Shown here: piece after piece, positions 59,892-64,000 of the stretch | Numbering within the stretch: position 1 is the stretch's first letter | Layout of the letters: every line of letters starts with the position of its first letter | Source: Coenobita brevimanus | Taxonomy: Eukaryota; Arthropoda; Malacostraca; Decapoda; Coenobitidae | Length of the DNA: 64,000 bases | Reading direction: 5' to 3' | Assembly (NCBI GenBank): GCA_032717465.1 | Contig: CM064667.1 | Coordinates: 406,143 to 470,142, forward strand | Position numbers and translations under genes: made by a program | The notes under the pieces: model-generated | Databases searched by the model: none | What the model was told of the DNA's origin: nothing | The model's input: only the letters and a program-made list of their open reading frames with translations

Positions 59892-61301
59892 TTAATGGGG
59901 GAGGTCGTGAAGAGGTTGATGGGCAGAGCACAGTTTGGACCGATAGTGATTGGTTGATGAATGAGCAGGTGGAGGTGGAGAGGAAGGAGACTGAGGGATA
60001 AGTGGAGACAAGGTAGACTGAGGGATGGGAGGAGGGGAAGAGGGGGCAGGAGGTTGTGTAAGTGACTCTTCCAAGACAAGGCCACGGGGTGCTCGCTGTA
60101 AGTCATCGACGTGGACCCATCTGGTGTCCTTAGTGGACAGGTCCTGGAGGTGAAATTTGTTGCCTTGTTGAGTGAGGACCCGGTGGGGCCCTGTAAATTT
60201 GTCATCCAACTTGGAGGAACACGTATGGGAATGAGCAAAGACAAGATCGCCTACATTGATAGTGATAGGAGAGGCGGACTTATGTTGGCGCTGCAGCATG
60301 TTCTGAGAGAAAGCCAAAGTGGATTGGACATACTGGTGGATTGTCTGGAAGTTGGCCAATTTTAGTTTAACATAATCATCCATGTTGTAGATGGGTTCTG
60401 GCTTTGAGGATAAGAGAGAGTATGGGAGGTCCTTGTCAAAACCAAAGAGGACGAAGAAGGGAGATTCAGCAATGGATGCATTGATGGAGCTATTGATGGA
60501 GGACGCCACTTGGGGAATCCAGTCATCCCAGGACGAACTATGGGAGCCTAGATGTCTGAGGCACTCTAAGATTTTTCAGTTGTGGCGTTCTACAAGGCCA
60601 TTGGAAGCCGGATGGTTAGGCACGACATTGCACTTACTGATATGAAAGCGGCGACAGATCTCATCTAGAAGGCTATTGTTGAACTCTGTACCGTTGTCAG
60701 TAAGAATGGTATGAGGGGTACTGAACGGGCAAATTACGTGATCTACAAAGGCACGTGCAACGCTCTTCGCGGTCTTGTCGGAGAGGGGTACGACACAGTA
60801 GCGGGAGAAGTGGTCGACCGCTACGAACAAGTACTCAGCGCCAGAGTCTGTGAGAGGTAGTTTTAAGAGATCGATTGAGACAGTTTCCCATGGTCGTGAT
60901 GGGATTGGGTATTGTAAGAGAGGTGCTGGTAAGCTGGTTGATCCTTTGTGGTGGTGGCAGGAGAGGCAAGAGTCACAGTGGGCATTGATATCACGGCGCA
61001 TGGTTGGCCAATAGTATTTGAGACGTGCTTGGCGCAAGCATCGGTCTTTACCTGGATGGGAAGCTTGAGGAGTATTATGAACAATATGAAGAACCTTTGG
61101 TATCAGGGCAGTGGGGACAACAAGTTGGTGTACTTCGCGATTGGGCATATCTTTGCCTGTTAGCAGTGTTTTCCTGTACAAGAGATCATCATCTAGCATG
61201 AACTCATCTAGTGATACTGGCAGAGTAGGTAAGGTCGAGGCATCGCCAGATTCTAGGAAATAAATGACTTTGGACCACATGGGGTCTTGGCGCTGAAAGT
61301 T
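59892..61301 (-). pseudogene. Integrase part of pol (one internal stop)
   Basis: Continues the RT frame after TGA at 61302-61304. HHCC zinc finger (HIVHNTPQASHPGKDR; HCDSCLSCH), catalytic core with SIDLLKLPL, LTDNGTEFNNS and HPASNGLVERHN, the D, D(35)E set complete. A TGA at 60576-60578 follows directly after the catalytic Glu helix. The frame then continues with helical sequence, a GPY/F-type module (KFTGPHRVLTQQGNKFHL, about 60150-60200) and a proline-rich tail to TAA at 59892. The enzyme inserts element DNA into chromosomes; this copy would be truncated after the core. Confidence 0.85.
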
Positions 61302-62765
61302 TCAAACAACTTCTGACGTTAGTGTAGTATTTTCAGTTACGTCAGGCTGCAGTGATGTTATAGCTGCTGCTGCGTGACGTGAGAGTGCGTCTGCGACTAC
61401 ATTCAACTTGCCTGGTACATATTGAAAAGTGGGATTAAAGTCCTGGATGATGACAGACCACCTAGCTAACCTACCTGTTAGGTTGCGATTCTTGAACAAA
61501 TCACATAGTGGAAGGTGGTCTGTTTGGATATGCACTGGATAACCATAGATTATATCTCTGAAATGTTTCAAGGACCAGACTACCGCTAGCGCTTCGAGAT
61601 CTGTGACACTGTAGTTACGTTCAGCGGTTGTAAGGGTGCGACTAGCATACGCTATTACGCGCTTGCTTGATGCTTCATCGAGTTGCATCAAAATGGCACC
61701 AAGTCCAGTGCCTGAGGCGTCTGTGCAGAGAAGGAAGGGTGTGGTATAATCAGGGAACGCTAGAACAGAGGCATTTACAAGAGCTGTTTTTAGCTTTTGG
61801 AAGGCCTGTGACTGGTCGTTAGTCCAAACAAAGGGCACATTCTGCTTGAGTAAGTGGGTCAGAGGAGCGGCGATCTTTGCATAATCCCGTATGAATCGAC
61901 AATAATAGCCACTGAGGCCCAGGAAACTTCGTACAGCTTCAGTAGTGGTAGGTTCTGGGAAGTTAATAATCGCCTTAGTCTTATCCTCATTAGTATGAAT
62001 GCCTTGTGCACATACGACATGGCCTAGGAATTTGATTTTCTTTCGCAGGAAGTCACATTTACTGAGATTGATTTTCAGGCCTGTGAGCTGGAGGCGTTCA
62101 AAGACTTGCTGGAGTTTGGTAAAATGGTCAGGGATGGATTTACTCACAACAATGATATCATCTAGGTAAGCAAAAAGAGAGTGTCCCATCATACCGCTGA
62201 AGACTGAATGGATAAGTCGCATGAACACTGAAGGAGCATTTCTCAGACCAAAAGGGAGTCTCTTAAACTGAAAATGTCCGGAAGGGGTGCTAAAGGCTGT
62301 AACTGGGCGAGAGGACTCTTCCATTTCGACCTGCCAGTACCCGCTGAGGAGGTCTAAAGATGAAAAGACTACGTTATTTTCACCAAGGGATTCTAGCAAA
62401 TCAGTGAGGACAGGTAACGGGAAACGGTCTGGAACGGTGACAGAATTGACCTTACGATAGTCGACTACTGGTCTAAAGTTGCCGTCCTTCTTTGGTACTA
62501 AGAAAAGTGGGCTATTCCATGGACTGACGGAGGGTTCAATAATGTCCTGGTCTAACATGTTCTGTACCATTTGATCTGTCTGCTTTCTCTGGCTGTGAGA
62601 AAATCGATACGCTGGTATGTAAATCGGCTGAGTTCCTGGTAGTAGTTCAATCGTATGTTTGACAAGGTCTGTTCTACCCATCGGTTCACCGGGTAAGGCA
62701 ACCACGTTTCTGTACGAGGTCAGAAGGTCGAGGAGTTGAGGCGTATTTTCTGGAAATCTGTCCAA
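61302..62765 (-). CDS. Reverse transcriptase and RNase H part of pol
   Basis: 487 codons open, no ATG start (entered from upstream pol in intact copies). RT motifs in order: FRPVVDYRKVNSV, FSSLDLLSGYWQVEM, FKRLPFGLRNAPSVF, AYLDDIIVVS, INLSKCDF and FLGHVV. The connection and RNase H follow with LLCTDASGTGLGAIL, ERNYSVTDLEALAVV, IQTDHLPLCDL and VADALSRH. It ends with about 20 residues and a TGA in a context where pol continues in frame, so the TGA is a premature stop. Catalytic residues all look present. Confidence 0.88.
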   Translation of the reverse strand: MDRFPENTPQLLDLLTSYRNVVALPGEPMGRTDLVKHTIELLPGTQPIYIPAYRFSHSQRKQTDQMVQNMLDQDIIEPSVSPWNSPLFLVPKKDGNFRPVVDYRKVNSVTVPDRFPLPVLTDLLESLGENNVVFSSLDLLSGYWQVEMEESSRPVTAFSTPSGHFQFKRLPFGLRNAPSVFMRLIHSVFSGMMGHSLFAYLDDIIVVSKSIPDHFTKLQQVFERLQLTGLKINLSKCDFLRKKIKFLGHVVCAQGIHTNEDKTKAIINFPEPTTTEAVRSFLGLSGYYCRFIRDYAKIAAPLTHLLKQNVPFVWTNDQSQAFQKLKTALVNASVLAFPDYTTPFLLCTDASGTGLGAILMQLDEASSKRVIAYASRTLTTAERNYSVTDLEALAVVWSLKHFRDIIYGYPVHIQTDHLPLCDLFKNRNLTGRLARWSVIIQDFNPTFQYVPGKLNVVADALSRHAAAAITSLQPDVTENTTLTSEVV

Positions 62766-63214
62766 GTGATATGTGAGAGCATATCAGGTGAATATGTCGG
62801 CGCAGATCCTGTAGAGTTAATAGTACATACACCGATTGGCGTACTATCATCAGTCTGAATAGTAGGAATTGAGGAATCCTGGCATACCCTTATGGCCGCT
62901 GGGTATACTAGGAAGTCTCCAATCTTTACACCATTTTTAAGTTTTAGTGGAGCATTTGTGACATTGAGCAAGTACAGGTAGCATAAACTGTCCTCTAAGA
63001 CGGTACACCACGCTGACTCATAAGTCAAGCCATTCACACAACACGTCTCAGGTAGTGTAAGTACATCCACTCCTTCTTTCGCACCGACAACACAAACAGA
63101 GACTTTGGTGAACTCATGCGGTAACAAAATTGTGCACGTATTCGTTACTGCACGTTTCGTCTCTGTGTGTTGGAGAAGATCATTCAGACTGTGTGAGGTA
63201 GGTAACTGAGACAT
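62720..63214 (-). pseudogene. Protease-RT linker of pol, out of frame
   Basis: A 164-codon frame overlapping the protease frame by 31 nt and the RT frame by 46 nt, each in a different phase. Its end (SHITWTDFQKI) and the RT frame's start (LDRFPENTPQLL) cover the same bases in different phases. This suggests indels on both sides of what was once one pol frame, although programmed shifts cannot be excluded. Confidence 0.6.
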
Positions 63215-63942
63215 TCTGAGTCAGCGATAGTGTTGTCGGGAGAGGAGGTAAGAGCCATGTTCGAGGGCTGAGATGATGTATCAGGAGACATTGAGGAATT
63301 TATGTCCTTGCTCGCAGTCAGTAAAGGAATGATCTCTGTATTCTCAGATGATGATAGTGGTGGTTTGGGCTGGGTTGGACTTTTTGGTAGTGATAGGGAC
63401 AGAGGTAATTGAAGGACTGATTTGATCGGAAGAACAGGACGGGGACAGTCCATAGTGTAAACCAGGAATCCAGAAATGTCTATACTACTACAAGCAGGTA
63501 ATAATGCAATGGAGTGTTGTGCCATGGTGGAGAAACCAATAAGGGCATCTGCGGGATACTGCAAGTCATTAGTGACATGAAATTCAATGGGGATAGGGGG
63601 CAAATCTCTGTGGAGTGTGACTTCAAGGGTGACTCTTCCCTTAACCTTAAACTCTGGGCCTTCGACACCACATAGGCGAATGTCTGGTGGTTCTAGGAAA
63701 CTGACGTGGTTGTGATGTCGATGAATAATTTGTAAGGAATTTTCGGAGATGAGATTTACTATAGATCCTGTGTCCAAGAAGAATGACGTTGGTACGTCAT
63801 GACTGCATCCGAGAATGACTAAACCCGAGGATGTTATGGGACCTACATGGTGGATGGGGAGTTGGGTGTCTGGTTCTATGTGATATTGGTCCGATACGGG
63901 TGCGGCGCTTCCCCCGACTGTTGGTGGTTGAGGTAACGACAT
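63184..63942 (-). CDS. Aspartic protease region of the env-bearing gypsy element
   Basis: 252 codons from ATG at 63942. SFFLDTGSIVNLI with catalytic Asp at residue 57, and ALIGFSTM as the second conserved block, followed by a serine/proline-rich tail. It begins 1 nt out of phase (-1) with the gag zinc-knuckle frame and overlaps it by about 67 nt, an arrangement typical of -1 frameshift expression of pro-pol. I see no canonical slippery heptamer in the overlap. Confidence 0.78.
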   Translation of the reverse strand: MSLPQPPTVGGSAAPVSDQYHIEPDTQLPIHHVGPITSSGLVILGCSHDVPTSFFLDTGSIVNLISENSLQIIHRHHNHVSFLEPPDIRLCGVEGPEFKVKGRVTLEVTLHRDLPPIPIEFHVTNDLQYPADALIGFSTMAQHSIALLPACSSIDISGFLVYTMDCPRPVLPIKSVLQLPLSLSLPKSPTQPKPPLSSSENTEIIPLLTASKDINSSMSPDTSSQPSNMALTSSPDNTIADSECLSYLPHTV

Positions 63943-63998
63943 TCCTCAGTGGTGTGAGTCGTGCTTGATTTGTGGTATTTGCAGTATGGACGACGTGA
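63876..63998 (-). CDS. gag C-terminus with zinc knuckle (partial, runs off window)
   Basis: Minus-strand frame beginning outside the window and ending TAG at 63876. PYCKYHKSSTTHTTEECRYL is a CCHC-like knuckle, as in gypsy nucleocapsids (Cys, His, His, Cys spacing slightly unusual). It overlaps the protease frame in the -1 phase. Confidence 0.6.
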   Translation of the reverse strand, partial: SRRPYCKYHKSSTTHTTEECRYLNHQQSGEAPHPYRTNIT

Positions 63999-64000
63999 GC

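Larger units (their letters stand above)
57545..64000 (-). mobile_element. Env-bearing Ty3/gypsy LTR element (errantivirus-like layout), partial
   Basis: Minus strand, running off the right edge. In transcription order: gag zinc knuckle (63940-63998), protease, RT/RNase H, integrase with GPY/F-like C-terminus, envelope-like ORF, A-rich polypurine candidate and putative LTR. Integrase follows RT, the normal gypsy order. Protease-to-RT is split over three frames and pol has two in-frame TGA codons, so this copy is defective, but env is intact. It is inserted into the CR1/L2-like element. Confidence 0.85.

Noticed and set aside
63876..63945. Programmed -1 slippery heptamer between gag and protease
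   Set aside because: The overlap exists but no X XXY YYZ heptamer is visible in the correct phase; the GGGGGAA run does not fit.

Overview
The window is animal DNA made almost entirely of transposable elements and simple repeats. I found no convincing host protein-coding gene. Very abundant dinucleotide arrays (AC/GT, CT/GA), RNase H-bearing non-LTR retrotransposons, tRNA-derived SINEs and an env-bearing Ty3/gypsy element suggest an arthropod, most likely a decapod crustacean. That assignment is an inference from repeat style, not from a marker gene.

Layout. (1) 1-18021 and 26182-33729 are two direct copies of one segment of about 7.6 kb, roughly 1% different in the stretches compared. The left copy begins at or beyond the window edge. 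(2) The left copy carries a 10.37 kb insertion (4425-14796, target duplication ATGT) that the right copy lacks: its empty site is intact at 30549-30552. The insertion is two elements deep. The outer one is a non-coding LTR retrotransposon (LTRs about 480-510 bp). Nested in its 5' LTR is a nearly intact Ty3/gypsy element (4455-10893, LTRs 511 bp with two differences). The inner element's pol order is protease-integrase-reverse transcriptase-RNase H, the inverted order typical of the Gmr1 group, and its gag resembles the vertebrate SCAN domain. (3) 18022-26181 and 33730-40103 are gene-free, with a small MITE-like family, SINE copies, RTE-like 3' fragments and microsatellites. (4) 40116-46688 is a full-length RNase H-type non-LTR retrotransposon with a 12-bp target duplication. 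ORF1 is open; ORF2 is broken by two stops and one frameshift. (5) 46701-56131 is gene-free repeat-rich DNA with a second SINE, a perfect hairpin and several long GT arrays. (6) 56132-56231 is an assembly gap. (7) 56232-57544 (minus strand) is a CR1/L2-like non-LTR fragment, interrupted by (8) a minus-strand env-bearing Ty3/gypsy element (57545 to beyond 64000). The latter has gag zinc knuckle, protease, RT/RNase H, integrase and a 562-codon envelope-like ORF with signal peptide, furin-type site and C-terminal membrane anchor. Its pol is inactivated by stops and frame changes while env stays open.

These parts do not form a host pathway; the window is a record of successive insertions. The segmental duplication with its empty site, the LTR pairs and the nesting order give a relative chronology: outer LTR element first, Gmr1-like element later, and both absent from the right-hand copy.
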